64,000 nucleotides of DNA from Candidatus Peregrinibacteria bacterium (GCA_018655275.1 JABIJZ010000009.1:1-64000), one strand, 5' to 3'; positions 35,595-48,900 are shown, counted from the first letter of the stretch. Notes: generated from the sequence alone by a model not told the origin. Numbers and translations are program-made.

Positions 35595-35840
35595 TTAAGT
35601 TCCTTCTTCATTACATTTAATCATTTTTTCACACCAATTTCTTACGAGTTCTTGGCCCTTTTCATCTACATCTAATAAATAGTCGTTTTGAAAGCTGGGG
35701 TCACACATTTGTGTCAGACCTGTTCTGACCATCGCATGACTAAAAAGACCGTTGTTGAATGTTACGTAAGCCCAGATAGCGAATACTAAAACTGCAACGT
35801 TCAGTAGAATGGAGATTGCTAGAATGATGTTTTTTACCAT
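35595..35840 (-). CDS. small membrane-anchored cysteine-containing protein
   Basis: Not recognised. The 81 residues start with one transmembrane helix (IILAISILLNVAVLVFAIWAYV) followed by an extracytoplasmic part of about 50 residues with three cysteines (MCDPSF, NWCEKM, IKCNEE), suggesting disulfide bonding. It is the last gene before the bidirectional terminator, 42 bp after the 369-residue exported protein gene, so it belongs to the end of the surface-protein operon. Confidence 0.7.
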   Translation of the reverse strand: MVKNIILAISILLNVAVLVFAIWAYVTFNNGLFSHAMVRTGLTQMCDPSFQNDYLLDVDEKGQELVRNWCEKMIKCNEEGT

Positions 35841-35882
35841 GGGAAGGGGGTTAAATGATGGATAAAGCCTACAATAAAATAC

Positions 35883-36989
35883 TTAAGGGCATTGCTTATT
35901 CAAAATGCTCCAAACACACGAATCAGTGCCGTCGATGTAGTTGATAGTTTCCTCAACCACGGACTCAAGTTCAGATATGCTGTCCAAAAACTCTTCAATC
36001 GTCGCGTCGGAAGTATTTTTGTAAAGTAAGGTATATTTTTCTCTCAATTTGACTCTCTCAACCAGGGCTGCCTGTTGTTCACGTGCACGAGAAGTCGCAT
36101 TGAACACAGCTCCAAGGTTGGGTGTGGAATTTCCAGGCATTAACTCTTCAGCTCGATCAAGGATCTCATCAAACCCATCTTCAGCATTCAAATCATTCAC
36201 TTTCATCTTAAAGCTACTTTCCAAAATGCTTTTAAAACTAGACGGAGGCCCCATAGTAGCATTTCTTTTAAGTCTCTCAATTTCCTTATTAACATTTTTC
36301 TTTGCACCTTCAACTCCAGTTTTTAATCCGCCAACATTCTCAATAAATTCTTTGAATTTTTCACTGACTTCGGTCCAAGAATTATCCGGACAATTCAAAT
36401 AAGAATATTTTCGTTGGCTATATTTTATATTCAACGAATTGAAAAAAGAATTGAAAGCAGTGTCGCCATCAAACTTCGGCGGATACAAAGTTTTCATTTC
36501 TGCATAAATTTCATTTAGATCGGTAAATTTGGTCTCATCAACTTCATCGTCAGCCGATGAAAAGCCCAAACTGATACCTTGGCTCAAAGAAGAACTCACA
36601 AGCCGTCTAACGTAGAATATTTCAGCATCTAGCTTGTAATAAGCCTTTTCCAGCGCAGGAATCTTCTCATTGTTACATTTCAGGAACGCATCTTGGATTC
36701 GAGTTTTGATTTTGTCCTGCTGCTTGTCCAGCATTAAAACATCAAAAGAATGACATTCATTCCGTCCTACAATATCTTTCCAATATTCAACAAAGTTTTC
36801 AAAGAATCCATGAAAAGAAATAACCGTTTCAAAAAACGTGTCCAATTCATAAATACCTTTCACACATTGGCCGAGCGTCATGTCGTCACTTTTCGCATAA
36901 GCATTGTGGTTAGATGTCTGGCCAATGCCAGCTCCTCCCATTATCACAAGGATTGCAATCATCAAGCTAATTTTCTTTTTCATATTCAT
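35883..36989 (-). CDS. exported helical protein of the surface operon
   Basis: Not recognised. An N-terminal signal peptide (ISLMIAILVIMGGAGIG) with a possible cleavage near NAYA-KS is followed by a predominantly helical domain with scattered cysteines (GQCVKG, NECHSF, FLKCNN, LNCPDN, DSCVWS, KQCP). The frame is open from a GTG at 36995; ATG at 36989 or 36983 gives a better signal peptide. The gene starts 5-11 bp after the stop of the 579-residue gene. The even number of cysteines suggests disulfide stabilisation outside the cell. Confidence 0.75.
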   Translation of the reverse strand: MNMKKKISLMIAILVIMGGAGIGQTSNHNAYAKSDDMTLGQCVKGIYELDTFFETVISFHGFFENFVEYWKDIVGRNECHSFDVLMLDKQQDKIKTRIQDAFLKCNNEKIPALEKAYYKLDAEIFYVRRLVSSSLSQGISLGFSSADDEVDETKFTDLNEIYAEMKTLYPPKFDGDTAFNSFFNSLNIKYSQRKYSYLNCPDNSWTEVSEKFKEFIENVGGLKTGVEGAKKNVNKEIERLKRNATMGPPSSFKSILESSFKMKVNDLNAEDGFDEILDRAEELMPGNSTPNLGAVFNATSRAREQQAALVERVKLREKYTLLYKNTSDATIEEFLDSISELESVVEETINYIDGTDSCVWSILNKQCP

Positions 36990-37000
36990 AAACACCGTGA

Positions 37001-38740
37001 TTAATCTTTATATGGTTTTTCAGCTATTGAAGGGCAGATTTCTTCGCCAATTTCTTTGAACATATTCATGAAATTTTTGAAATACATTGTCATGGTTTTG
37101 ATCTCTGCCATCACGCTCTGAGAGTAAACAATAAAATCTTCTCCCTTCGAAATTATTTCAAATTGCTCAATGTTATCGACTTGGTCTTTTGTGACAAAGC
37201 TTTGGATTTCATTTATATCCTGAAGCAAAGAAGTAAAATCGCTATCGGGAGTAACTTTGCTATAAGCTATGTCAGCAGCAAGCTCAGTACTATACTCAAG
37301 AAGTTGAGTAACTCCAGAATTCGAAATGCCATACGGATGGCCTCTTTTTATAAACTTGTCCCATTCTTTCAATAAATTTTTGCCATAGATCGCATCGTCA
37401 TTAGGCGGAGTTATCGCTGGAGCCCAAAGCTGGATAAACTGGATATCAATTAAAGGCATTGTCAGGGTATTCTTACACTTTGAACTTTCACCAATATTCC
37501 CCGTGACTTTATTAGGGGTCAACGAATGAGAAAGTGTTTCATTCAAATACGTTTGTATCTTTTCCAATTCGCAGAAAATACATTTTTTGGCAGGGATATA
37601 AGAAGAGTAACTTTCCCAAATGGTTTGTCCTTCCAAACACATGTAGTAAGTGACTTTGCTCACAGCGGCACCATCAGTATCGCCGGCCTCTCCGTTCAAA
37701 AATAAGATGCCGTTGCATTCCAAAGGCTTGAGCCATTGCGCGGGGTCAACAGGAGGCAGGTCGCTCAAAATAGATTTCCCTTTTACAGGCCCAGCTCCGC
37801 CACCATCATCTCCAGCAGGTCCTGCCGGATCAGCACCAGGCTGTCCAGCAGCCAATTCTTCTTGCTCGTAATACGCTTCTGCTTCTTCTTCAAAATCATC
37901 GATAGCATCAGCCAAAGGAGACTCGTCTGTAGGACAAACATCCTCTTCCAAAATCTGAGGTTCAGAGATGTCATTCAAAAACTCAGGGCCACTCTCATCG
38001 CCATCACCAGAAGAAATCCCGTTATCTCCTGCATCATTCTTCAAAGCGATCAGCTCATCCTCATACAATGCCGAAGCCGAAGGCTCATAATTAGATCCAG
38101 CAGGAGGATAAACAACCGCATCATCAGAAGGCTTGTCATCCTTCCCCCAATTTATAGGTCCACCCAAAGTGGTGTCTGAAACTTCCTCAAACAACAATTT
38201 TTCAATAACTTCTAAATCATAAACCAAATCAAATCCAGAATCTGCAACATCACCATTCGAGAATATCTCAGACGAAGAACTCACAATCGCCAAGTCCTGC
38301 TCCAGAGAAAGGATCTCATACTCTTCAAGAAAATCTTCCTTAGCCTGTGTGGCCATGTCAAACAATTGTTGCTGCGTCATTTCGCTGCCAGAAAGAGTGG
38401 AAGAATTCAAAAGTGGAGTAGGTGATCCACCAGCAACAGCACTAGCTCCTTGAGGAGATATTCCATATTTCTTTGCGATTAATATTAGAGCTTCATTCTC
38501 AGGCTCAACAAAAACCTGGCCCATCATCATTGCGTACAAATTCTTGTAAGTTGCCGATCCAAAAACATCATCATAGTCCAACTGCGCTACCCCTATATCA
38601 GCCAAAAGTTCTGTGAAAATACCACCGGTTGTCAACGAAACCGCTTCAGCAGCACGATATTCCTGCTGGCTAAAAATCACTCCAGCAAAAGCTGTGATTC
38701 CGATTAACACTCCTATAGTAATGTCCTTAAATAATTTCAT
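37001..38740 (-). CDS. exported 579-residue protein of the surface operon
   Basis: Not recognised. A signal peptide (ITIGVLIGITAFAGVIF) precedes a mixed helical first half (NEALILIAKKYGISPQGA; TQQQLFDMATQAKEDFLEEYE), an acidic and glycine/proline-rich linker near residues 280-320, and a C-terminal domain with a CIFC motif (KKCIFCELEKIQTYLNETL) and other cysteines. It lies 3 bp after the upstream gene and 5 bp before the next one, so translation is probably coupled. Long acidic stretches fit calcium-rich or S-layer environments. Confidence 0.75.
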   Translation of the reverse strand: MKLFKDITIGVLIGITAFAGVIFSQQEYRAAEAVSLTTGGIFTELLADIGVAQLDYDDVFGSATYKNLYAMMMGQVFVEPENEALILIAKKYGISPQGASAVAGGSPTPLLNSSTLSGSEMTQQQLFDMATQAKEDFLEEYEILSLEQDLAIVSSSSEIFSNGDVADSGFDLVYDLEVIEKLLFEEVSDTTLGGPINWGKDDKPSDDAVVYPPAGSNYEPSASALYEDELIALKNDAGDNGISSGDGDESGPEFLNDISEPQILEEDVCPTDESPLADAIDDFEEEAEAYYEQEELAAGQPGADPAGPAGDDGGGAGPVKGKSILSDLPPVDPAQWLKPLECNGILFLNGEAGDTDGAAVSKVTYYMCLEGQTIWESYSSYIPAKKCIFCELEKIQTYLNETLSHSLTPNKVTGNIGESSKCKNTLTMPLIDIQFIQLWAPAITPPNDDAIYGKNLLKEWDKFIKRGHPYGISNSGVTQLLEYSTELAADIAYSKVTPDSDFTSLLQDINEIQSFVTKDQVDNIEQFEIISKGEDFIVYSQSVMAEIKTMTMYFKNFMNMFKEIGEEICPSIAEKPYKD

Positions 38741-38743
38741 ATG

Positions 38744-39400
38744 TTATTTACATGAGGCACTAGTTGTATCAACAAATTTAGTTCGAAGCCTTTCCGTTTT
38801 GGCTCGCACATCAGAAAGGGCTTCACGATATTTGGTAAGAGTAACAATCAAATCGTCATATTTTTCGTGCATTGGGTAAGCTAATCGAAGCTCATTGTAA
38901 GCGGCGATAACCATGTCCAATAAACGAGGGGCTTCCATTTTTTCCTGAGCTATGGCTGCAGACCGCGCGGACGTAACTCCAAACATCTCACCGAGATTCA
39001 ATTCCCCGCCAGCAATCACAGGTATCAGCAATGGGATGTCACTTTCCAAAATAGGCAAGCCCTCTATATTATCCAAAGCATCCATATATTTTTCGTATCG
39101 ATCTACCGCACCCATCGATACACAATAAGTACTTACATTTTTTTCGCCACAGACGTCTTCTCCAGTAGGGGGAAGTTGGTTGGGATCCTCCAAAGGTGTT
39201 TCAACCAATAACGCAATTTTCTCGTTGAAATACTCATTCATCTCAAGGTGATAAGTCGACTTCACATAAAACAATCCAAGTGCAGGGGCCTCAAACACAT
39301 AAGCAGAACTGCTCATGATGCCATGCCCGCCATACGAGATCAAAGCAGTCACAACAGCTACAACAAAAACCCTAATTTTTCTATTTTGTAATACAGTCAC
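38744..39400 (-). CDS. exported 218-residue protein of the surface operon
   Basis: Not recognised. The start is taken as GTG at 39400, preceded by a Shine-Dalgarno-like CAGGA 8-9 nt upstream, which overlaps the previous gene by 20 bp, the same overlap as between the giant gene and its follower. The longer frame (from 39457) would spoil the signal peptide. The protein opens with KIRVFVVAVVTALISYGGHG, then a helical domain with cysteines in EDVCGEKNVSTYCVS and at the end (SASCK). Length and helical content resemble its neighbours, perhaps a diverged family. Confidence 0.7.
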   Translation of the reverse strand: MTVLQNRKIRVFVVAVVTALISYGGHGIMSSSAYVFEAPALGLFYVKSTYHLEMNEYFNEKIALLVETPLEDPNQLPPTGEDVCGEKNVSTYCVSMGAVDRYEKYMDALDNIEGLPILESDIPLLIPVIAGGELNLGEMFGVTSARSAAIAQEKMEAPRLLDMVIAAYNELRLAYPMHEKYDDLIVTLTKYREALSDVRAKTERLRTKFVDTTSASCK

Positions 39401-39935
39401 GTAAGAATCCTGGTAATTTATTTTTAAACGTTTGGAATGCAGAAACAATTCGCGCAATTTTGAGATTCATATTACTCAGTCCACCATTGATAGCCTGATA
39501 TTTTTCCAACAAAAGTGTCGATTGTTTGATTTTGCCATTAGTGACAATTTTTTCTTTTAATTTATCTCGAGCCTGCTCGGTATATTGATCAACTAATCTC
39601 AAACACATATCGAAAGATTTGAATTGTTCCTCAGTCAACGCAGGGCTCACCTTGAATTTGCTCAACTCAGCATTGATAGCTCTTTTGTATTGGCGATAAG
39701 CTTCAAGTGCGCCATTGACCATAGACGAAGTATTTTCCTTACTTTCAAAATACAAATCCAAATAAGACAAAATTTCAACGGTTCTCCATTGCAAGTAAAC
39801 ATCCATAATCTCAGGACAATTGTCATAAGAATATTCGAGTGCAACAGCTGTCTTTCCACCAAACGGTGCTCCCGCGAGAGAAACGCTTAGAACAAGCATC
39901 AAACTTACCAATATTTTAGTTAACTTTTGTTTCAT
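39381..39935 (-). CDS. exported 184-residue helical protein following the giant gene
   Basis: Not recognised. A signal peptide (ILVSLMLVLSVSLAGAPFGGK) is followed by an all-helical domain with three cysteines (DNCPEI, DMCLRL, RDCITK). The ATG lies inside the last 20 bp of the 13.75-kb gene in another frame, so its translation is likely coupled to that of the giant protein. The helix-rich, cysteine-stapled design is shared with the next genes, suggesting small partners of the giant surface protein. Confidence 0.75.
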   Translation of the reverse strand: MKQKLTKILVSLMLVLSVSLAGAPFGGKTAVALEYSYDNCPEIMDVYLQWRTVEILSYLDLYFESKENTSSMVNGALEAYRQYKRAINAELSKFKVSPALTEEQFKSFDMCLRLVDQYTEQARDKLKEKIVTNGKIKQSTLLLEKYQAINGGLSNMNLKIARIVSAFQTFKNKLPGFLRDCITK

Positions 39936-42900
39936 TACTTTTGGTGTAAACCTTAGTTTCGTCTTGGTTTACGATTATGGTATATAAAACGTCACCCTTT
40001 CTCAAATCAGCTTTGTAATCAAAGGTACTTATACATGGACAAGTTGAACATGTGGCGGGTACCACATAAATTCCTGGTTCTGATTCTAGTATTTGTCCGG
40101 TGCCGCCTTGTCCATCTGAACCAGCAGCTCCACCTTCACCAACTATATAATCATCACTTCCATCCAATGGGTCGGTTTGGTTTTGCACTTCAGCTCCATC
40201 GTAAACGCCACCATCGTCAGTATCCGGATCGTGAGGGTCGGTGTGATAGATTTGGATTTCTTCAACATCTAGAAGCCCATCGCCGTCGGTATCATATAAG
40301 TCATCTTCTCCATAAAGAGGATTGGTTCCGTATTTAACTTCGTCGCCGTCACCAACACCACCATCATCAGTATCATAATCATTTGGGTCGGTTCCGTAAT
40401 AACATTCATCAGAATTTATCAAACCATCCTCGTCAGGATCTGCATTAGGATCATCAATGCCATATTTATTCTCACAATAATCACTCATACCGTCTTCGTC
40501 CCGATCAATTTCCAAACAGTTATAAGCTTCCAAAACACGATAAGCCAATTCCAACAACTCACCACGAGTCAATTCCTTACCAGGCTCCAAAGCTTCCTCC
40601 TCAGTAATAATATAAGAGCTCTTCAAATCAATTCCTTCTTTAGCAAAAGTAGGGAGATTCATCGCGATCCCAAGATAAGGTCTATACCAAGGTCCAGGCA
40701 TCTCAAAATCCACATCGCTCAAATCAATAATCCCCTGAAGTTCAAGTCCCTCAACAAGGATCTTTACAGCTTCAGCCAGATTGATTGTTTCGTTGGGCTC
40801 AAAAGGATTCAAAGTGTTTGGGTTGTCGTCTTCATAACCAGTGATCAATCCCAACAACGCACCCTCTTTCAAATAAGGATAATAATAAGAGAGGGGATCG
40901 GTATGAGGCACATCAGAGAAAACTTCAGGCTTATCATAAGCCGAAGGCCTAGGAACTATACAAAGTATATTTATCAACATAACAACAAACTCAGAACGAG
41001 TAAGTAGTTTTCCAGGATTAAAATTTGAATCAGCAGAGATCAACCCTTGGTGATACAAACTCATCGCATATTCATACAATCGTCCAGTAAGGTCAGTGAA
41101 CACAGGTTCAGATGGGTTCAAAGGCCCGCCAGAGCCGCCATTGCCCGTAATAGGGTCCAAAGCCTGCTCCTTATACAAATATTGAGGGGTGATGCTGTTA
41201 GGGAAGTTATATGGCACGTCCTTAGGTCCAACAATTTGCGCTTCATTGAAAAGGCCAGTAGTCGAAACATAAACCTCTCCAACTTTCTTATCTCCAAAAT
41301 AAAGTTCGAAAACAAAAGGATCGGTCGAATGATAATTGACCTTCTTTTTGATAGTGATTCGATCATCAATAATCAGAATGTTTCCAAAAGTATCAATAGC
41401 AACCATCTGTTTGTCCTCAGCCAAATAATGGAGATAAGCACCATTAGGATAATTCGGGTCGTTTGGAGGATATTGTCTGAATTCAAATTGATCAGACAAA
41501 TTAACATCACTTACATTTACTCCTACAAGACTGCCAGTGTTTTCAGAATCAAACTCTAGCCCCTCAAATATTTTCACAGAAACAGATCCATCAGCCACAA
41601 AATACAAATACCCCATACTCGCGCCGGTAGGATCTGCAATTTCAACATAAGTTCCATGAAGAGGAGGCTGCGCCGTATGAACGATATAAGTATATCCATC
41701 AACCAACCAGAAATTACCCGTGTCTTCGTTTACTTCTCCGATAACTTCACCAGCACTATTCAAAATCAAAATCATATTGCTGAGATTGAAATCTCCGATT
41801 TTGTAGGTGCCGTCTGAGAAAGTAGTGTATTGGCCGTACTCATTCGCAGCACCAGTCGCGATCTTGCTTTTGTTTGGGATCATCACCAATTCCTCATCAA
41901 CAACTCGATACCTGTACCTTTCTCTCATCAACGCAAAAGGCATATCTCCGGAAGGAATCTCAGTCAATCCAGTCACAACCGGATTCGACATCAGAACAGG
42001 CTCAATAATTATATTCGGAACATAGACGTGAATGTCGACCACCTGGCTCGAAATATTCTTGGCCAAATCCACAACATTTAAAGCGACCTGATAATCAGCG
42101 ACCTCTTCAAAAGGCCCAAGCTCAAACTTCGATGTGCTAACCCCAGACCCATCATCGAAATATCTCCACAATTCCGGATCTTTGTCGTTCGCAGGATTGC
42201 CATCGCCATCGGTGTCTTTGCCAATATTGGAATCAATGTAATACTCAGAAATTTCACCCGAAGGATCAAAAGAAGCCGAAGCATCTATAACCAAAGTCTT
42301 TGTCACAGGCACATACAATTCAGTATTCGATAAAGCTGGCAAAGGAGCATCATCATCTCCACAAATTTGCGGAGAGATCGGAGTTTGTGTCGAGATATAA
42401 CTCCTCATCCCATTCGCATCCAACGCATAAACAACCGAATAATAATTCCCATCAATCAAATTCACATCCACAGAAGGATTGTTGGCATTAGTTAGTTTAA
42501 GGATTTGGAACTCCTCATTTGCCTTAATGATAGTCTCGGCCCCATTGCTAAACTCAAGCTCAATCTGCCCAGAACTCGCCGCAGAAACCACGTTGTCTTG
42601 GACAACAGTCATATCTTCATCCAAAGGTTCTCCATCGATCGTATGAGTGCTAAACAAAAGCCCTCCATCCAAATCCACAACCGTTCCAACAACATCCTCA
42701 GGATCCTCAAACAAAACATATCGGTAACCTTTTTCATAAGTATTGCTGTCCATTTCTATCAGCGAAGGCACCACAAAAACTTCATACCCCACAACCCCTT
42801 CAGAACTTGCAGGAGTGAACTTCACAGTTGAAGCATTGTGATTATTTTCACGCAATTCATATCCCTGAATAGAGAAGATACCGTCCTTAGAATATTTATC

Positions 42901-45900
42901 CAAAGCAGAAACTCCTGACAAAGAATTCACTGTATCCAGCTCTTCATTGTCGCCAAGGTAATTCTGTTTTAAATAAAGATCCCCACCGGTCGAATAAATG
43001 ATGTCATCATCTCCATCCAAATCCGCATCCAAATAAACGATGTGAGTTTCCTTACTCAAATCATCTGTATAGTACAAAATATTTTCTTTCAAACCATCCG
43101 CTGTAAACACATGCATTCCAGCCGGAGTAGGTGTTGCAACTTCGTAATCCCCAACATCAAAATCCTCAAGCCCAGCCGCCAACAATGTCCGCGCTTCTTC
43201 AGCCAACGGAGCTTCAATATCCAACATTGGGAAACTTGAAACAGCCAACCTTCCAGACGAAGACCCAGGAAGCGAAGAAGACGCCGAAGCCAAAACCCCG
43301 ACATCTCTCGAACCAAACGAATTCTCCAAAGCTACAAAATTCTCAAGCGAATCGACATCGTCCAACCCCCGAGCATATCCCAATAAAGAATTTCTAAACT
43401 CAGCCAACTGCCTTGAATAACCAGCATCATACCCATCCAAATCAACATAATCCAAATCACCGATATCCTTATTCAGAATAGGGGAATCAGGATCCAAATA
43501 CTCAGACTCAAACGCATACAAATATCCAGACGAACTTTGAAGCTCTTCTTTAACCTTGGCACCATCGATCTCAATTTTTGGAGGTATCCCGAGCTTTTCT
43601 TGCAAAGTTCGATCAAGATTTTCTATATATGGAACTTTCAAAGATCGTGTGTAATTATTGATTTCTCCAACATATTTCTCAACATATTCATTTATTCCAT
43701 CAGTAGTTTCTTTCACAGCCTGATAAATTGCATCTGTACTTACACCAAATTTAGAATGCAAAGTGAATCTGAACTCAACAGGCGCTTCATATTCGATACT
43801 AGGAGCACTAAATCCAAGATCCATCAGGAACGGAATAGTTATCTTATTATTTGGCTCAGTCAAAACTTCAATCTCATGTTTCAACGCAGACTCAGGGATC
43901 GGCATAAAGCCCTTCTTTATCAAACAAAGAACTCTAAAGATTTTTTTCAAAGTTGTCGCTATCTTCATGGCCGGCCTAGGCAGAGCAGGGATTTTCGGTG
44001 GCTTAGGAAGGTCAGGTAGCTTAGGAATAGGCAGAGGAGGAAGGTCAGGCAATACTAGATTAGGCATCGGAGGTAAATCCAAACTGAAATCAGGTATCAA
44101 CCCATCCAAATCAAGTACAACCTCAGGGAAAATCTTCGGGAAGGTGATGGAAGGCAGATTTGGAAGAACAATAGGCTGTGGCTTGAGAACGATGTCAGGC
44201 CAAATGATTTGTGTACCAAGCTGCAGTTTAGAAAGGTCCAAGACAAAGTCAGGCCATTTCGGGAACGGGATCACCGAAGGAGTAGGCAGCCCACCAAACA
44301 ATTGCAAAATCGTAGATATCTCAGTGAATCTATCACTCTTACATTCATCACAACTCTCATTGTAATCGATGGCCAAATCAAACAACGTCGACCATGTCTC
44401 GAACTGCATTATTATGTCATTGATCATCTTGATCCAAGAAGCGACAGTCTTTCCCTGACGTTTCACATAGCCCCCAGTCACATCCATCACAGTATCCAAA
44501 TAACAAATCAACTGCCGAGCATATTTTTGTTTAATGCTTTTCAGCTGGATGATTTGTTTTGGCAGATCCTTATATTTTTCAAGAGCAGCAAGAACTTGTT
44601 CTACATTCTTGATGAACACAGTTGTTTTCAAAGTAACCGAATCACAAACAGTTTTTCTTTCAGAATATTCATCACAACCCCAATATTTTTTTGTCTCCTC
44701 CCATTGGTCCTCAAGATTTTTAACAAGAAGTGTGGCCTGCCTAGACCATTTAATTATTTCATTTTCATTGATAACTGGGACTTTCAAAAGAACCTCTTCC
44801 CCTTTGATCTGTATCAGAGGAATCTGATTCATGAGGGTCAAGAAATCGAAAGGATTTTTTATGTCAGCGAAATCTCCGAGAGAAGTGACAGTGTCACTCA
44901 CAAGAGAAGGAACATCCGGAAATATGATATAGAAATTAGGCAGATCCAACAGCTTGTTGTAGACCTCCTCTATTTGTGCATCCATCCAATCAGTAAACAC
45001 CGCAGGGAATCCAGGAATCTTGATGTTGTGAGTCACTTGCAACGAAAGAGGATTGCTTGCACCACCAAAAGTAGTTGTACTGTTTTCTTCAGGATTATTC
45101 GCAGTATTAGATCCATTGCTTATGGCTGTTGTCATATTATTAACACCAGACTGAACATAATCAGTCGCAGTTTTGATCACAGCTTCGATAGCTTCCATCA
45201 CAGACTCACACATTCCATTCATTAATTTGTCTACAGGGATCGCCGCAGGCACACACCACCCCGCAGTTACACTTGGCCCCCAACAAACACCCAGTCCCAA
45301 CCCAAGATTCAGAGTAGGGGACAAGTAAAGTCTGAATGAAGAATTCGCAGAACCTTTCGGAGGTACCGGATAGAAAAACGAGAAGAAAGGAAAAACCGGG
45401 GTCATCACGGCCACCAACGCAGTGCCGGGCACAGTTTCCGAAGGTGCAAAGAAAGCATGGTTATAAGGACTTGGAAGACAACTTCCACCTTCACAAGTCA
45501 GCTGGTCAACCAATCCCTCAACCTTATCCAAAGCAGCATCCGCCATCTCCGAAGCAGCACCTGCCATATCCGAAAGCTCAGACATAGAATCAGGGAAATC
45601 CCAATCAAAATCATCCTCATCTTCGTCTTCATCCTCATCTCCGTTCGCAGATTCTTTCCCATCGCCAGCCCCACCACTTCCTCCGCCAAAGAAATCAGGC
45701 AACCCATCTCCATTCGAATCTTTATCCAATTGAGCGATAGTATCCTCAAGGCCCGCAGGCGGTTGATTGTTCACATTAACCAAAACTCCGTCACACAACC
45801 CAGCTTCTTCCTGCTCCTCTGTACATTCCTCACCATCCTCTTCACCACCAAGAAGTTCATTCAAATTAGGTACCTCAGGCGGCAACAAATCCTCAACACC

Positions 45901-48900
45901 AGCCATGCTATCAGCAAGAGCAGCCGCTTCATCAGAGACTCCATTGCTGGAAGAAGCATCGACCTCTCGTCGGATATACTGAACACGGCCTCCCGGATCC
46001 AAATAATTTGAAGAATCAAAATAAGTAATTGTATTGTCCAAGCTCACATCAGGTCTCACCAAGAAATCTTTGTATTCATCGTGGCCACTCTCACCAATTT
46101 CAAAATCGCCAACCTCAAAACTAACTTTCGGGGTTTGCCCAATCACAGCTTTGTAACTAAGAGTCCGAATGCCATTCGCAGGAACAGATATCCCAGAAAT
46201 AACGCGAGAACGTAATGGGGAATAAGACTCCTTCCACTTCAAAGTCCCATTCAAAACATCAGGACAAAGAGAGTCCAAACAATCCAAAGTATCCTCCATG
46301 ATAGTTTGTGACGGAGGCGTGACATCAGACAACATAACGTTGTATATAGAGGCAGAAGACCCATTTTTCAAAGTAATAGTATAGTCCACAACATCTCCCA
46401 AACTAATCGCGCCACCACCGTTCAGATTATTCGCGCTCTTAGAAGATTCAACAAAAACATCGTCCAAAACAGTTCCAACAAAGTTATAAGGTTTTGGAGA
46501 ATAATCCTCGCCCTCCGCAGGCACACCAGTTTCTCCATGCTCAGTCGGTATAGTCAAAACCACATCAGATCCAGACATCCCCGGATAACGAATCGCCAAA
46601 TCCCCACTCAGATCAAGCCCATCAAGCTTCATCCCAAAATTCCCAAGGATATCTCCCTCAGGATCGAAATCCCCATCCACATTCCAATAAACATACAAAT
46701 TCCCAGTACTGTCAGTCAAAGTCAGCTCAGCCAACCCATCCCCATTCAAATCAGCAGACTTCATTTCGTAAATCCGGTCGCTTGTGTCAAAATTATTAAA
46801 CTTCAAAAGCTCTCTCTCAAAACTACCATTATTGTTTTTATATAAGTACAAACAAGGGTCACCTTTAATACAGCTATCCTCAGTCCCAATTATCAAATCG
46901 TCAAAACCATCATCATCAATATCAACCTTGCTCATACTCATAATCCCATTCGCCAAACTCAAAAGCACACCGCGATCCCTGAATTTCTGATTACTTATTT
47001 CATTCTCCAAAAGCTTCACCGTCCCATCTTCATACATCAACAACAAGTCGTCATATCCATCGCCATTGTAATCAAAAGGCTCGATGTTTTTTATAACAGC
47101 ATCGTCATTTAGAAGCGGCTGTCCAATAGTTTTCGCATAACCATGCTCTGGCGTGAACACAGGGTTTTTGTGATTCCACAGCCGTATATTTGGATCACCA
47201 AGCAGAACGCCAACTTCAGAGGCGTAAGGAATATTAGAATCTCCCACACTATTTCCAGCGGTGAAATATAATAAATTTTTATTATCAAAAGCCAATCCAA
47301 CCCCTTCAGACTCTTTCGCATCCTCAGCAGAAATACTTCCAAATCCAGGCGCCATCGAAGAAGCAATATCTTTGTCCAAATCGACAATGTAAGCACCTTT
47401 AGCAAACTCAGTAGAGTATTTCGAGAATCCAGGCTTCATTGCAAAATGCCTCGCATTAGCGGCCAATTGCATATAAGTCCCCGGCAACAAAATCTCAACA
47501 GCCTGCGAAGACGACAAAAGTCGAACATCACCTTCCGGTTTTTGTTTGTACAGAATTTGCCCAACAGTTGCGCCCTTCCACATAACAACAAAAGAAAATC
47601 CTCCAATCTCCACACCCTCCTCTCCAGCCACAGGTGCACGCAAATCAATATCATTATCAGAGACCTCAGTAACTCCCTTAGAATCAATGCGCAACAAAGT
47701 CTTAGCCCCATTTCTCAAATAAGCTTTCACTCCATCTCCACTCATTTCAAATTTCAAATCCTTAAAGTCTTCTCCGATTTTCTTAACCAAAACTCCCTCA
47801 GTAAATTCATCAAACTCATCAACAACAGCAAGCCCCAAATTATCATCCAAAACAACAAAAGCATTACCAAGCTCCTCTTCAAAAACTCGGTCATAAAAAG
47901 CCAATTTCATCAAACCATCTTCCTTCACAATATAAGAATCGACATTCGGATCCAAAATATCAACATTCCCAAACCCATCCATAAACAAAACTTTCTTGCG
48001 ATCCTCGGTGTCCGAAGTCGTGGTCAAAATTGCCTGAGACTGCCCATTATACAAAAGCGAAGCCGCAAGGTCATTCCGACCAAGATCAAAGAAAGGCCCG
48101 CCGAAAACATTCATGTACAAAGCCTTAGGCGCAAAAGAATCATAAGAGATATTAGACACACGTTTCTTGATGTCCATGGTCAAATAACCAGGCTCAAGCC
48201 CAGCAGCCTCAGCTACAAAATTGGCAACTCCACTACGACCAGTAGATTCAACCGTGGCCTTGCCCACACCATTTACAGCATAAGGATCAGCTTCCAAGAT
48301 TTCCACAACACCAGCCTCCTCAGTGCCCGAAGACAAAGTGAAAGCAATAGGCACAGAAGCATCCGAAAGATTTCCGTATTGATCGAGGAGGTTCGCAACC
48401 AAAACAGTATCATCAACAGAACTTGTATAAATAACATCAGTATCACTAGCTAGATCAATCAAAACTGGTTCGTCAGGCTTCATATATATTTCAACACTAT
48501 TCGATGAGAAACCTGGCACAGAAACCTCTACAGTCACTTTCCCAGCCTTTATCCCCGATTTTATATAAGTAGTTGCCGATCCAGAAGACATCGCCTCAGG
48601 AGCTCCACCAGTATTGGTAAACGCCACAGGTCCATTGTACCCAGACAAAACCTGCCCACTCGTATCCGTCAAAGTCGCAGTAATCTGCGCAGACTCCTCT
48701 CCACCAACCAAAAGCTCAGACTCACTAACATAAACTTGCACACGAGTCTCTTCATACATAGTCAGTTTTTTCGTCGCCTTCACAGCGGTCCCAAAGTCCA
48801 AAGACTCAATCTCCCCAACAGCAGACTGCGCCAACATATCTTCGATTTCGTTATCAAGCAGTACAACATATATTGTTGGGTCCTCCGCCATATCTTTGGC

